Source: Bdellovibrio sp. BCCA
GTDB taxonomy: Bacteria > Bdellovibrionota > Bdellovibrionia > Bdellovibrionales > Bdellovibrionaceae
Length of the DNA stretch: 64,000 nt
NCBI RefSeq assembly: GCF_037996825.1
Contig: NZ_JBBNAC010000001.1
Coordinates: 3,038,001-3,102,000 of the forward strand
Direction of reading: 5' to 3'
Shown: one piece after another, positions 36,658 through 46,296 of the stretch
Numbering within the stretch: position 1 is the stretch's first letter
Layout: each line of letters starts with the position of its first letter
The notes under the pieces: generated by a model
Databases searched by the model: none
Seen by the model: the letters and a program-made list of their open reading frames with translations, nothing else
What the model was told of the DNA's origin: nothing
Position numbers and translations under genes: made by a program

Positions 36658-38019
36658 TTATAATTGATTTAAAACATCAAGGCCGAGCTTCCAGCCGTCT
36701 CCTGCGCCGAGGGTGACAAACACATCGCCCTCTTTAAGCAAACCCAAAACTTTTTGAGTCGCTTTGTCGTCACGCAAGAAATACTGTGCACGCTCGTGCT
36801 TCATCTCTTGGGCAAGCTTTTCGCTGCTCACTCCAGGAATTGGAGCTTCTCCGGCCGCGTAAATATCTGTGAGCAAAACTTCATCCGCTTCTTTGAAAGC
36901 CGTTGTGAAATCATGCCAGCAATGTTGAGTTCTGGAATAACGATGCGGTTGGAAGAAAACCACCAAACGCTGTTTTGGATATTTTTCTCGAAACGCCTGA
37001 AGAACTGCGCGCACTTCTGTGGGATGGTGCCCGTAGTCGTCATAAACTTTGATACCGCGTTTTTCACCTTTAAAGTGGAAGCGACGGTCAACGCCTTCAA
37101 AGCGTTGCAAACCTTTAGCGCATGTTGCAAATGGAATTCCTGCGGCAACACCGGCGCAAATGGCAGCCACCGCATTCAAAGCATTGTGACGGCCAGGAAC
37201 TTTAAGCTGGAATTCACCCACAAGATGTCTTGTGCCCAACAAACGGTCACTGCGATACAAAGAATAACTTCCTTGCTCACCGCTAAGAACTAAATCATTC
37301 TTTTCATCAAATCCGTAGAATAAAATACGCTTAGGGAAATTTTCAAAAATTTGGCGAATGATCGGATCATCGCCGCACGCAATCACTTTGCCATAGAATG
37401 GAACTTTCAAAGCAAAGTCATAGAAGTTCTTTTGCAGGTTTTCAAAAGTTTTAAAGTGATCTAAGTGATCAGAGTCCACGTTGGTGATGATGGCAATTTC
37501 TGGAGAAAGTTTATGGAAACTTCCATCAGATTCATCGGCTTCAGCAACAAGCCATTCTCCGGAACCCAACATCGCTGTGGATTTAATAAGTTCAAAACGA
37601 CCACCGACGACGATTGTTGGACTTAAACCCGCCTCCAAGAAAATCGCTGAAGTCATGGATGTTGTCGTTGTTTTTCCGTGAGTTCCCGCCACCGCGATAC
37701 CGCGTTTAATGCGCATAATTTCCGCCAGCGCTTCTGCACGAGGGATCAAGGGGATTTGTCTTGCGCGAGCTTCAGAGATTTCCGGATTTCCGTATTGAAT
37801 CGCACTTGAGTAAACAACGACGTCGGCATCACCGACATTGGAAGAGGCGTGACCTTTAAAAACTTTAACGCCCAACTCTTTCAGTCGTTCCGTATTTGCA
37901 TTTTCAGAGATGTCACTGCCAGAAACTTTTGCGCCGATATTGTGAAGCAGTTCCGCAAGACCACACATACCGATACCGCCGATACCTACGAAATGAAATT
38001 TGGCGTGTTGTAATTTCAT
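36658..38019 (-). CDS. murC: UDP-N-acetylmuramate--L-alanine ligase
   Basis: The 453-residue protein begins HFVGIGGIGMCGLAELL, the Rossmann motif of Mur ligases. The ATP motif is GIAVAGTHGKTTTTSM at ~residue 108, then EADESDGSFHKL and the C-terminal DYGHHPTEV and FQPHRYSRT motifs. It adds L-Ala to UDP-MurNAc in the cytoplasm. The ATG overlaps the murG stop by four bases. It is the last gene of this dcw block, and convergent to the CHAT-like gene five bases away. Confidence 0.97.
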   Translation of the reverse strand: MKLQHAKFHFVGIGGIGMCGLAELLHNIGAKVSGSDISENANTERLKELGVKVFKGHASSNVGDADVVVYSSAIQYGNPEISEARARQIPLIPRAEALAEIMRIKRGIAVAGTHGKTTTTSMTSAIFLEAGLSPTIVVGGRFELIKSTAMLGSGEWLVAEADESDGSFHKLSPEIAIITNVDSDHLDHFKTFENLQKNFYDFALKVPFYGKVIACGDDPIIRQIFENFPKRILFYGFDEKNDLVLSGEQGSYSLYRSDRLLGTRHLVGEFQLKVPGRHNALNAVAAICAGVAAGIPFATCAKGLQRFEGVDRRFHFKGEKRGIKVYDDYGHHPTEVRAVLQAFREKYPKQRLVVFFQPHRYSRTQHCWHDFTTAFKEADEVLLTDIYAAGEAPIPGVSSEKLAQEMKHERAQYFLRDDKATQKVLGLLKEGDVFVTLGAGDGWKLGLDVLNQL

Positions 38020-39086
38020 TGCAATATTTCCTTTGCGATTGTTGTCGCCGCTTGAGGAATATAAAAAGACTTTATATTTTTGACCATCTGCTCACGCAAT
38101 TCTTTATCATTGCGCAGCGATTGGATCTCAGAGATCAACCTAGCCGGAGTTAAATCTTTCTGCAAGATCATGCGCCCTGCATTTTTCGCAACCAAACTCT
38201 CCGCATTCTTTTGCTGATGATTGTCAGCTGCCGGAAGAGGAATGATGATCGGAATGATACCAAAAGCGGCGGCCTCGGCAATAGAACTAGCCCCCCCCCG
38301 ACTGACGATGATATCCGCCCATTTATAGTACTTTGGCATGTCATAAATGAACTCATGAGGCTCGACCTCGCAAGGCGCCCCTTGATATTTGGCAGTCACA
38401 GTTTCGTAATCCCACTTGCCTAACTGATGAACAACAGAAAGATCTTTAACCCAATCACCACCAGACATAATGGCTTCGTTCAAACAGTAATTGATAACGC
38501 GAGATCCTTGGCTGCCGCCAAAAGACAAAAGATGAAATTTCTCATCTTTATGGGACTCGTGAACTGCATTTTCAATTTCTTCACGCACGGGCATTCCGAC
38601 TTGAGTCACCTGATCATTTTTAAGATATTTTTTAGCTTCTGCAAAAACCACAAAACACTTATCAACGAAGCGAGCTAAAAGACGATTTGCCATTCCCGGC
38701 ATGGCGTTGGGTTCCCAGATCGCTGTGTTAAAACCAATGGTGCTGGCTGCCAACACAAAAGGCCCCGAGGCATAACCTCCAACACCAATTACGTAAAGCG
38801 GCTTTAATTGCCCTAACAAACGGACAGACTGCCAAAGACCCACAGGAATTTTTAAAAGAGTTTTGATTCTTTCGATAGGACTTTTGACATTGAGCTTTCC
38901 GGATTCGATCAAGTGCAAAGGGAAACCTTCGCGAGGCACGATCTTGGATTCTAGGCCCATGGCCGTTCCAACAAAATGGACTTCAACAGTAGGATCTACT
39001 TTTTGAATCGCACGGGCAATCGCTATGCCCGGATAAATGTGTCCGCCGGTACCTCCACCTGCGATCACAATTGTTCTTTTAATCAT
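38016..39086 (-). CDS. murG: UDP-GlcNAc transferase MurG
   Basis: The 356-residue protein begins MIKRTIVIAGGGTGGHIYPGIAIA, the MurG N-terminal motif. Later there is GVGGYASGP, SFGGSQGSRVIN and RGGASSIAEAAAFGIIPIIIPLP for the GT-B acceptor and donor sites. It makes lipid II at the inner face of the membrane. The start at 39086 overlaps the ftsW stop by four bases (ATGA), and the nine-codon extension upstream is rejected. Confidence 0.97.
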   Translation of the reverse strand: MIKRTIVIAGGGTGGHIYPGIAIARAIQKVDPTVEVHFVGTAMGLESKIVPREGFPLHLIESGKLNVKSPIERIKTLLKIPVGLWQSVRLLGQLKPLYVIGVGGYASGPFVLAASTIGFNTAIWEPNAMPGMANRLLARFVDKCFVVFAEAKKYLKNDQVTQVGMPVREEIENAVHESHKDEKFHLLSFGGSQGSRVINYCLNEAIMSGGDWVKDLSVVHQLGKWDYETVTAKYQGAPCEVEPHEFIYDMPKYYKWADIIVSRGGASSIAEAAAFGIIPIIIPLPAADNHQQKNAESLVAKNAGRMILQKDLTPARLISEIQSLRNDKELREQMVKNIKSFYIPQAATTIAKEILQ

Positions 39087-40228
39087 GAATTCTTCACCTT
39101 CGATGTTGTCCAACGCGAGCCGAAGCGGCGGGAAAACTTATCTTCCTCAAATGAATTTTCAATATTGAGGATCAAACCAAACATAAAACAAAGTGAAACC
39201 AAAGAGCTTCCGCCGTAACTGAGAAAAGGCAGTGTTAAACCTTTCGTTGGCAGAAGTCCCATCACCACACCTGCATTGATAAAGACACTCAGACCAAAAG
39301 TCACTGACAAACCCAAAGCCATTGCTTTTTTAAAAGGCTCCTCAGCTTTCACTGCGATTTGAATTCCACGGAAAACGACAAAACCATAAAGAGCCAGTAA
39401 CATCATAAAACCGATGAAACCCATCTCTTCACCGAATACTGCCAACGTAAAATCCGTGTGTGCCTCTGGAAGAAAGAACAACTTTCCTTGGCCTTGCCCT
39501 AGGCCCACACCTGTCAATCCACCCGAGTGAAAGCTCAGCATACTTTGAATCACTTGAAAGCCTTTTTGTGCGGGATCAGACCATGGATCTAAGAACGCAA
39601 GAACACGCGCACGACGATAAGGAACTGTCATGACCAAGAAATAAAATGCAGGAATCAAAACACCAAGAGCCGCAATGATATATTTCCACTGAAGACCAAA
39701 AGCGAAAAGCAAAGTCACGCCAACCATCAGGATGATTGCGAAAGTTCCGAAGTCAGGTTGTTTTAACAAAAGCCCCAGTGGTGCCACCATTGCAATAAGC
39801 AGCCAATGCCACTTCAATTTGGAAAGAAGATTTTCTCTTCTTACCAAGAGACTTGCAAACCACACACTGAAAGAAATTTTAAGAAGTTCACCGGGCTCAA
39901 AACGGATTCCCAGAGGAAGTTGAATCCAGCGCAATGCTCCCCCAACTCGTACACCCAAGCCAGGAACATACGTCGCAAGCACACCGAGTGTCGCTACAAA
40001 CCACAAAGCCCATCCGTATTTTTCGATATAACGAAACGGGATGTGAATCGTACCGATCAAAACCGCAAACGCTACTAACGCAAAAATCAATTGTCGCTTA
40101 AAAAAGAAAAGTCCATCACCGTAGGACTCAATCGCGAAAATAAAACTGGAAGAGTAAACTTGAACGAGGCCGATCCCTAAAAGAGTGATGATGGCTAAAA
40201 ACAAGCTGCTAGACAAATATCTCAACAT
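39083..40228 (-). CDS. ftsW: FtsW, SEDS glycosyltransferase of the divisome
   Basis: The 381-residue protein has about ten membrane helices. SEDS motifs include QPDFGTFAII, RRARVLAFLDPWSDP, QSMLSFHSGGLTGVGLGQGQ and TDFTLAVFGEEMGFIG. It polymerises lipid II together with FtsI. GGGAG lies before the ATG. It forms a tightly overlapped run with murG and murC. Confidence 0.95.
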   Translation of the reverse strand: MLRYLSSSLFLAIITLLGIGLVQVYSSSFIFAIESYGDGLFFFKRQLIFALVAFAVLIGTIHIPFRYIEKYGWALWFVATLGVLATYVPGLGVRVGGALRWIQLPLGIRFEPGELLKISFSVWFASLLVRRENLLSKLKWHWLLIAMVAPLGLLLKQPDFGTFAIILMVGVTLLFAFGLQWKYIIAALGVLIPAFYFLVMTVPYRRARVLAFLDPWSDPAQKGFQVIQSMLSFHSGGLTGVGLGQGQGKLFFLPEAHTDFTLAVFGEEMGFIGFMMLLALYGFVVFRGIQIAVKAEEPFKKAMALGLSVTFGLSVFINAGVVMGLLPTKGLTLPFLSYGGSSLVSLCFMFGLILNIENSFEEDKFSRRFGSRWTTSKVKNS

Positions 40229-40297
40229 AGTAGGACTCCCGAACTTTAGTATATTCAGAAGTCCTTTTTATCGTCCAATGCTACTGACAAGACTGGA

Positions 40298-40666
40298 CTA
40301 TTCGGAAATCACTTCTGCATCTGCATCTTGAGTCACTTCAGGCTTGTTTACTGGTGTCATCGGCTTCTTCGGAGCCACTGCTGCACGACGTCCCGCTGTT
40401 GAGCAGCAGTAAATCACGCCGGTTTGATCCGAAGAGTTCTTGTAGTTTGTGATAGAAAAGTTTTTGTTCGAGTCACAGCGACGAGCCATCTGCATGTTCA
40501 ACTCAACATCCAAATCCGGAAAAAGATCTCCGCTAACAAACTCACAGTACATGCCTGTGCTAGCTGCCAATTTTTCACGTTGTTCTTGGCGAGCTTTAAA
40601 CGCAGAAGAACATCCGGAAAGCAAAAGAACAGAAGATGTTAAAAGAATAAAAAGACGTTGAGACAC
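40298..40666 (-). CDS. Small Cys-containing lipoprotein inside the dcw cluster
   Basis: The protein has 122 residues. A lipoprotein signal ends in LLLSGC. The start is taken as GTG 40666 because AGGAGG lies seven bases upstream. An ATG at 40684 would put that site inside the gene. The mature part has MYCEFVSGD, RRCDSNKNF and VIYCCSTAGRR, then a Pro/Lys tail. No family recognised. It is placed between murD and ftsW and preceded by an intrinsic terminator, which is unusual. Confidence 0.7.
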   Translation of the reverse strand: MSQRLFILLTSSVLLLSGCSSAFKARQEQREKLAASTGMYCEFVSGDLFPDLDVELNMQMARRCDSNKNFSITNYKNSSDQTGVIYCCSTAGRRAAVAPKKPMTPVNKPEVTQDADAEVISE

Positions 40667-40684
40667 GGGAGGCCCTCCTGGCAT

Positions 40685-40713
40685 TGAAAAAGACCGCCCC
40701 TCTTGGGCGGTCT
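40685..40713 (-). terminator. Intrinsic terminator within the dcw cluster, after murD
   Basis: A 9-bp stem pairs AGACCGCCC (40691-40699) with GGGCGGTCT (40705-40713). In the minus direction it is followed by TTTTC. It sits between the murD stop and the lipoprotein ribosome-binding site, so it should stop or attenuate transcription from mraY-murD into ftsW-murG-murC. Confidence 0.8.
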
Positions 40714-40734
40714 GATTGGACCGGCTTTCGCCGA

Positions 40735-42123
40735 TCAATGAAACTTTCTCACGATTTCTTTAAAATAATCGCCGCGTTCTTCGAAACTGTCAAACATGTC
40801 AAAAGACGAACAACCTGGAGACAACAAAACTGTGTCACCGATTCTCGACTTTTGGTAAGCGATCAAGACCGCTTCTTCAAAAGTTCCGATCAAGAACGTT
40901 TCAGAGAAATCACCAAGGTCGCGGTTGATTCTCTCTTTCGCTTCCCCGACTAAGATCAAGGTCTTGACCTTTCTCTTAACGGCGTTGCGAAGAGGTTCGT
41001 AGTTCAAGTTCGTGTCTTTACCACCGGCGATCAAAATCACGTTTTCATCGAAAGTGTCCAATGCGCGAAGAACTGCGTGCACGTTTGTCGCCTTAGAGTC
41101 GTTGTAGAACAAAACTCCGCCGACTTTGCGCACGTATTCAATACGATGAGGAAGACCTGTGAAAGTATCGATCACTTTCTGAACCGCTTCACGAGTCGCA
41201 CCGTGCTCGCGTGATGCCAAGATCGCTGCCATCACGTTTTCAACAGAATGCTTACCGCGCATTTTCATGTTCTTGATTGTGAAGCTTTCAATCTCTGGAC
41301 CTGTGCGCACGCGGATTTCGTCTCCGATATTCACGGCACCACCGATGTTCATGATTTGTGGTTCCAAAGCTGGCTTGCGGGAGAAGTAGAAAATACGTCC
41401 ACGTTGAACCGCTGGATCACGCGCCAATTCAACAACCGCGTTGTCATCAGCATTCAAGATGCTTGTTGTCGCTTGGTTTGTGTTTTTGAAGATACGTCTT
41501 TTTGCATTCACGTATTCTTCCATTGAGCGATAACGATCCAAATGGTTTTCAGCCAAGTTTGTGAAAACGATATTCATTGGATTGAAAGTATCGCAATGCT
41601 CAAGCATGAAGCTTGAAACTTCCGCGATCACCACTTGCGCTTTTTCATCTGAACGCAAGTAATCAACCAATGGCTTTTCATTCGCGCCACCGACCCAAGT
41701 TTTAATACCGGATTCTTTCAGGATCGCCTCTGTGATTTTCGCCACAGTCGTTTTGCCGTTTGTTCCAGTAAGACCAATGATCGGCTCTTTAATGAATCCC
41801 GCAGAGAATTCAAACTCTCCCGTGATTTTGATTCCTTGAGAACGTGCGTAATCAAAGATTTTCAAATTGCTTGGAACACCCGGAGACAAAATCACCAAGT
41901 CTTGAGCAATGAAAGTTTTTGGACTGTGACCACCCAATTCAAACTTGATTGGCAAATCACCTAATTGCTCCAACTGAGTTGAAAGCTCTGGCTTGGATTT
42001 GTGATCCGTCACCGTCACTTGAGCGCCGTGCTTAGTAAGAAAGTGCGCCAAAGACGCACCTGTTTTACCAAGACCGACGACAAGAATTCTTTTATCTTTT
42101 AATTCACTAAACTCTTTATACAT
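40735..42123 (-). CDS. murD: UDP-N-acetylmuramoylalanine--D-glutamate ligase
   Basis: The 462-residue protein has VVGLGKTGASLAHFL, the ATP motif GLTGTNGKTTVAKI, AEVSSFMLE and NDSKATNVHAVLRAL (C-terminal domain). It adds D-Glu to UDP-MurNAc-L-Ala. It follows mraY by three bases and is followed by the terminator at 40685-40713. Confidence 0.97.
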   Translation of the reverse strand: MYKEFSELKDKRILVVGLGKTGASLAHFLTKHGAQVTVTDHKSKPELSTQLEQLGDLPIKFELGGHSPKTFIAQDLVILSPGVPSNLKIFDYARSQGIKITGEFEFSAGFIKEPIIGLTGTNGKTTVAKITEAILKESGIKTWVGGANEKPLVDYLRSDEKAQVVIAEVSSFMLEHCDTFNPMNIVFTNLAENHLDRYRSMEEYVNAKRRIFKNTNQATTSILNADDNAVVELARDPAVQRGRIFYFSRKPALEPQIMNIGGAVNIGDEIRVRTGPEIESFTIKNMKMRGKHSVENVMAAILASREHGATREAVQKVIDTFTGLPHRIEYVRKVGGVLFYNDSKATNVHAVLRALDTFDENVILIAGGKDTNLNYEPLRNAVKRKVKTLILVGEAKERINRDLGDFSETFLIGTFEEAVLIAYQKSRIGDTVLLSPGCSSFDMFDSFEERGDYFKEIVRKFH

Positions 42124-42126
42124 TTG

Positions 42127-43203
42127 TTACCTCAACTTCAGAGTCGCAAGACTTAATACAGCTAATAAAATAGAAATAATCCAGAAACGCACAATGATCT
42201 TTGTTTCTGTTAAACCGCCTAATTCAAAGTGGTGATGAATCGGCGCCATTTTAAAGACCCTTTTCCCCGTCATTTTAAACGAAATCACCTGTGTGATAAC
42301 GGACAATGCTTCCACCACGAAAACACCGCCTAAGACAACCATCAAAAGTTCATTTTGAGTGATCACCGCCATCGTTCCTAGAAATCCACCCAAGGAAAGT
42401 GAACCGACGTCCCCCATGAACACTTGCGCGGGATAGGCATTAAACCATAAGAACCCCATACCTGCGGCAACAATGGTTGCTGCGACTGGAGTTAACTCTC
42501 CCGCACCGACGACGTGAGGAATTTGCAAGTAAGAGGCGATCGAATAGTGACCTGTCACATAAGCAAAAAGTCCCAAGGTCGCAGCCGAGATCATCACTGG
42601 CACAATTGCGAGACCGTCCAAACCGTCTGTCAAATTCACGGCGTTGGCGGTTCCAACAACAACAAGAGCACCGAATAGAATATAGAAGTAACCGATATCC
42701 AAAGACACCGACTTCACAAATGGAATTGTCACAGCAGTGCTAAGTCCGTGGAAATGAACAAGGTATCCGATCACAGCTCCACTGATAAGAAACTCTCCAG
42801 CCAAACGGATTTTTCCGGAAAGTCCTTTGGAATTTTTCTTACTCACTTTGAGCCAGTCATCCATGTAACCGATCAAACCAAACCCCCAAGTGATGATGAG
42901 CACTGCCCACACCAAAGGATTCATCATATCCACCCACAACAAACATGGGATCAAAGTGGAAAGAAGAATCAGACCTCCACCCATTGTTGGCGTTCCGGCT
43001 TTTTTCTTGTGAGTTTGAGGGCCGTCATCACGAATACTTTGACCAAAGTGTTTCATCTGCAAACGTTTAATGAAGTGAGGACCCCACATCCAGCACAACA
43101 AAAACGCTGTGAAAAATGAGATGAAAGTACGAACGGTGATGTACCGAAAAACGTTCAGTGGCGAAAACTGATCCGCCATCGAATAAAGCCATTGATAAAG
43201 CAT
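42127..43203 (-). CDS. mraY: Phospho-N-acetylmuramoyl-pentapeptide transferase
   Basis: The 358-residue protein has ten membrane helices and the family motifs [25 protein letters not shown] and [11 protein letters not shown]. It ends with [21 protein letters not shown]. It makes lipid I at the inner membrane. The promoter should be in the 199-bp gap to the CBS gene, the start of this dcw block. Confidence 0.97.
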   Translation of the reverse strand: MLYQWLYSMADQFSPLNVFRYITVRTFISFFTAFLLCWMWGPHFIKRLQMKHFGQSIRDDGPQTHKKKAGTPTMGGGLILLSTLIPCLLWVDMMNPLVWAVLIITWGFGLIGYMDDWLKVSKKNSKGLSGKIRLAGEFLISGAVIGYLVHFHGLSTAVTIPFVKSVSLDIGYFYILFGALVVVGTANAVNLTDGLDGLAIVPVMISAATLGLFAYVTGHYSIASYLQIPHVVGAGELTPVAATIVAAGMGFLWFNAYPAQVFMGDVGSLSLGGFLGTMAVITQNELLMVVLGGVFVVEALSVITQVISFKMTGKRVFKMAPIHHHFELGGLTETKIIVRFWIISILLAVLSLATLKLR

Positions 43204-43402
43204 GCTGCGATGATCCCCTGTTGTGACCTATAAATTTAAATTTGCTAGGAACTTAAAGGGTTTAGCACATCTGCTTTTGTAAATGCAAGGAAAAGTTAAT
43301 AAGTCATTGATTTTATTAAGTATTTTTGAAAATTGTGAGATATGACAGAGGTCATGTTCAGCCTCTCGCAAAGTGGTAGAATCACAGTGTAAAGGAGGCT
43401 CC

Positions 43403-43870
43403 ATGAAAATGGCTCTTAAAGATCATATGACTCGAAAAATTGTAACCGTCAGTCAGGATGCGACGGCAGCTGAGGCTTATCGTTTGATGACGAATTATTG
43501 GATTCGTCATTTGCCGGTGATGGATGCAGAGGAAGAGTATATCGTCGGAATGCTTTCAGACAGAGACTTGCTTAGAACTCCGGGACCAGAAACAAAGGTT
43601 CAGCAGTTGATGAGCTCGCCCATAAAAACTTTCAGCATCGAAACGCCTATTCGAGATGTTGTCGACGCAATGATTGAAGAAAAAGTTTCGGCCTTCTTGA
43701 TTACGAAAAATGACGAAGTTGTCGGTATTGTTACTTCGGAAGATTTGTTGGTTCTTTTAGATCAAATCTTAAAACGTGATGACGACACGATGACTTGGAG
43801 TTTGAGCGAGATCTTTACCAATCCCGCTTTGCAACGAGCCGCCTACTTGGTTGGCCAAGCCGGAATTTAG
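43403..43870 (+). CDS. CBS-domain protein
   Basis: The 155-residue protein consists of two CBS motifs: about residues 5-58 (MTRKIVTVSQDATAAEAYRLM ... HLPVMD) and about 67-120 (LMSSPIKTFSIETPIRDVVDAMIEEKVSAFLITKNDEVVGIVTSEDLL). Such stand-alone pairs bind adenosyl nucleotides and often regulate enzymes or transporters. AAGGAGG lies just upstream. A TAGAAT at 43377 is a possible -10. It converges on and overlaps the barrel gene by four bases. Confidence 0.9.
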   Translation: MKMALKDHMTRKIVTVSQDATAAEAYRLMTNYWIRHLPVMDAEEEYIVGMLSDRDLLRTPGPETKVQQLMSSPIKTFSIETPIRDVVDAMIEEKVSAFLITKNDEVVGIVTSEDLLVLLDQILKRDDDTMTWSLSEIFTNPALQRAAYLVGQAGI

Positions 43871-44445
43871 TAACCCACTCCGACAGAGACGGTATTTTGA
43901 TAGTCATTCTTTGACATATCAGCGCCGTCTCTGAAAATCACAGTCGAGCTGACATTCACTGAGATAGGCCCCAACTTCACACCAAGAGACGCACCTGCAT
44001 AAGGATTGTATTTAACGGGTTCTTCTTTGGTGGTCTCAACTCCACCTGAAGTTTCTTTGCGGATTTCTTTTGTCGCTTGTCCACCAAGTCGCCCCGTCGC
44101 GAAGAAAAAATTATTAAATCGATATGTCGAGCGCACACCGAGTTTTAATTTTTCATCTTCCGTTCTGATTTTTTCAGGAGCTGTTGAGAAGTCCTCCGTG
44201 TCAGAGGCTTTCGTGTATTCAAGTTCCCCGGAAATCAAATCCGTTCCCGCCGTGAGACGCGCACCGTACATCAAGCGTGTATTGAGATGCGGAGATGGAT
44301 AATCGCGATAGACAGTTTCATAACCATAAAGAGGTTCAAGCTGATAGCCCGCACCTTTAGAAAGAGTGAACGAAGCTGCAGAGGAAATACTTCCGGAAAT
44401 CAAAAATAAACCTACAACGAACCACTTTGCGTTTTTGAACTGCAC
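43867..44445 (-). CDS. Putative outer-membrane protein
   Basis: The 192-residue protein has a signal peptide (WFVVGLFLISGSISSA). The mature region alternates strands and charged turns (GYQLEPLYGYETVYRDYPSPHL, TRLMYGARLTAGTDLISGELEYTK) and ends VSVGVGY, an aromatic C-terminus typical of barrels. It may be an 8-strand barrel. No function is recognised. Confidence 0.6.
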   Translation of the reverse strand: MQFKNAKWFVVGLFLISGSISSAASFTLSKGAGYQLEPLYGYETVYRDYPSPHLNTRLMYGARLTAGTDLISGELEYTKASDTEDFSTAPEKIRTEDEKLKLGVRSTYRFNNFFFATGRLGGQATKEIRKETSGGVETTKEEPVKYNPYAGASLGVKLGPISVNVSSTVIFRDGADMSKNDYQNTVSVGVGY

Positions 44446-44517
44446 ACGCCCTCCTACGAACTAAATATATTGTTATTTTACATCGAGTCAGCCATTGGAG
44501 CAACGTGAGCGCAATTG

Positions 44518-44547
44518 TTGGACCTTAGCCTTATATTTTCATATAAT
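44518..44547 (+). promoter_or_regulatory. Strong sigma-70-like promoter with start point at the ATG
   Basis: TTGGAC (44518-44523), an 18-base spacer and TATAAT (44542-44547) precede the EcsC-family gene. The start point would fall about seven bases later at 44554-44555, the A of the ATG. No ribosome-binding site is present, so a leaderless transcript is predicted. Confidence 0.6.
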
Positions 44548-44554
44548 AAAGCTT

Positions 44555-45334
44555 ATGGATGCAGTAGATCTTCAATTTTTGCGAATGGCGAATGAGCTTC
44601 TTGAGAAGCCGAGTCTCACGGCGCGGATTGCGGCGAAGGTGGGAGCTCCGGTTGAGAAGGGTCTGACTCTTTTGCCTAAGAAAATTCAGTCAACTGTTCA
44701 TAAGGCGACGGAGAAATCTATTCATGTGGCTTTTGAAGTCGCTGCTTCTACGATGGAAAAAAACCATGGCAAAGAGTCGAACAACTTTGCGCACAAGGCG
44801 ATGGTGGCTGGCACTGGCGGGCTTGGTGGATTTTTTGGGCCGTTAGCTTTGGCCGTAGAACTTCCAATTTCTACAACACTGATCATGCGTTCGATTATTG
44901 ATATTGCGCAAAGTGAAGGTGAAGACATCAGCGATCCCGAAACAAAGTTTGCTTGCCTGGAAGTTTTTGCCTTTGGTGGATATTCGACCTCGGATGACGC
45001 GGCAGGATCGGGATATCTGATGACTCGCGCGGCTTTAGCAAAAACGTTTACGGATGCCGCAAAAGTTTTTATTGAAAGAGGTATTGCCAATGAAAGCGCG
45101 CCTCTTCTTGTCCGGCTTCTTGCGAGCATTGCTTCTCGATTTCAATTGGTCGTTACGGAAAAAGTGGCGGCACAGATGATGCCTTTCATCGGCGCATTGG
45201 GTGGCGCTGGTATTAACGTTATCTTTATGAATCACTTTCAAGATATGGCACGAGGGCACTTTATCGTGCGCCGACTTGAGCGCAAGTATGGCGTTGCGGA
45301 AGTTCAACGCCAGTACTTGGAAATCAAAATCTAA
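44555..45334 (+). CDS. EcsC-family protein, probably leaderless
   Basis: The 259-residue protein has the EcsC-family glycine-rich segment GTGGLGGFFGPLALAVELPISTTLIMRSI, then NYV-like acidic patch DISDPETKFACLEVFAFGG and helical C-terminus. EcsC-family members are poorly characterised membrane-associated proteins, originally tied to an ABC transporter. The 20-codon upstream extension has no coding character. A strong promoter sits right at the ATG. It converges with the LysR gene, overlapping by four bases. Confidence 0.82.
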   Translation: MDAVDLQFLRMANELLEKPSLTARIAAKVGAPVEKGLTLLPKKIQSTVHKATEKSIHVAFEVAASTMEKNHGKESNNFAHKAMVAGTGGLGGFFGPLALAVELPISTTLIMRSIIDIAQSEGEDISDPETKFACLEVFAFGGYSTSDDAAGSGYLMTRAALAKTFTDAAKVFIERGIANESAPLLVRLLASIASRFQLVVTEKVAAQMMPFIGALGGAGINVIFMNHFQDMARGHFIVRRLERKYGVAEVQRQYLEIKI

Positions 45335-46245
45335 TTTCTTTTCCCAGATTTCTTAGAATTCTTCAAAGTCGCATTCTGTAAAAGCTGTTCCCACACGGCG
45401 CGCGCCATAGGCCCCATAGGTTTGTGCTTAATGCGCATGATATGTAGATCCAACGTAAAAGGTTTTATATTTTCGTCGCGAATCTCTACCAAATGACCTT
45501 TTTTTAGATCGGTTTCAACTTCATTGCGTGCAAGCCGTCCCCAACCAAAACCATTGACGATCATTTTGTGTTTCAAACTGTGATCCGTCACAAAACATTT
45601 TTTGGAATCCGCCACGAAACCTTTTGCATCCTTAAGAAGACTGCTCTTATCACCTTGCGAAAGAACGATCACTTGAGGACAGGTCTTTAAAGATTTGTAC
45701 GTCAGGCCCGGATGCTTTTTTGCCAAAGTTTTTGCAATCACCGGAATCATTTCAATTCGATCAAAAGGCACACTCTCAATTTTGTCGTTATCAGAGGACT
45801 TTGTAGAGATGGAAAAATCTGCCTCACCAGAAAGCAACAACTCTTCTCCGACGGTCATGATCTCAGAACGAAAAGTCATTTCGGTGGGATGCTTGCTTAA
45901 AACTGTCTCTTGAAAAATCCCTGTTAAAACTTCAAAACGGACTAACGGATCTAAAACAATCGTTAAAAAGGGTTCAACTTTTTTGGATCCCAATTCTGTT
46001 CCGACGGTCTTGAGTTCTCGAAACGAATAAAGACATTGCTTCGCCCAGTTGTAAAAAACCAAACCTTCCGGAGTAAGCTTTGGCCGATACTCTTCGCGGT
46101 TAAAAAGCTGCAGATCAAATTCTTCTTCGAGCTTTTTAATAGCGACACTCAAACTTGGCTGCGTCTTGTGTAAATGTTCCGAGGCCGCCTTAAAACTGCC
46201 CTTTTCTACGATCATTTCTAACGTCTCAAGCTGATCTATGGTCAA
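45331..46245 (-). CDS. LysR-family transcriptional regulator
   Basis: The 304-residue protein has an N-terminal winged helix-turn-helix (MTIDQLETLEMIVEKGSFKAASEHLHKTQPSLSVAIKKLEEEF) and a LysR substrate-binding domain. It is divergent from the pirin gene, and a T-N11-A palindrome sits in the shared promoter region. That makes pirin its likely target, and self-control probable. The inducer is unknown. Regions such as FVADSKKCFVTDHSLKH show the effector domain. Confidence 0.92.
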   Translation of the reverse strand: MTIDQLETLEMIVEKGSFKAASEHLHKTQPSLSVAIKKLEEEFDLQLFNREEYRPKLTPEGLVFYNWAKQCLYSFRELKTVGTELGSKKVEPFLTIVLDPLVRFEVLTGIFQETVLSKHPTEMTFRSEIMTVGEELLLSGEADFSISTKSSDNDKIESVPFDRIEMIPVIAKTLAKKHPGLTYKSLKTCPQVIVLSQGDKSSLLKDAKGFVADSKKCFVTDHSLKHKMIVNGFGWGRLARNEVETDLKKGHLVEIRDENIKPFTLDLHIMRIKHKPMGPMARAVWEQLLQNATLKNSKKSGKRN

Positions 46246-46273
46246 AACAGACCTCCCTCTGAAAACCCTTAAA

Positions 46274-46296
46274 CTATATTAATATAATTTATATAG
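46274..46296. promoter_or_regulatory. LysR-type operator (T-N11-A palindrome)
   Basis: CTATAT (46274-46279) and ATATAG (46291-46296) are inverted repeats with the T and A eleven bases apart, the classic LysR box geometry. It lies 29 bases from the LysR start and 68 bases from the pirin start, in a very AT-rich gap. Confidence 0.65.
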
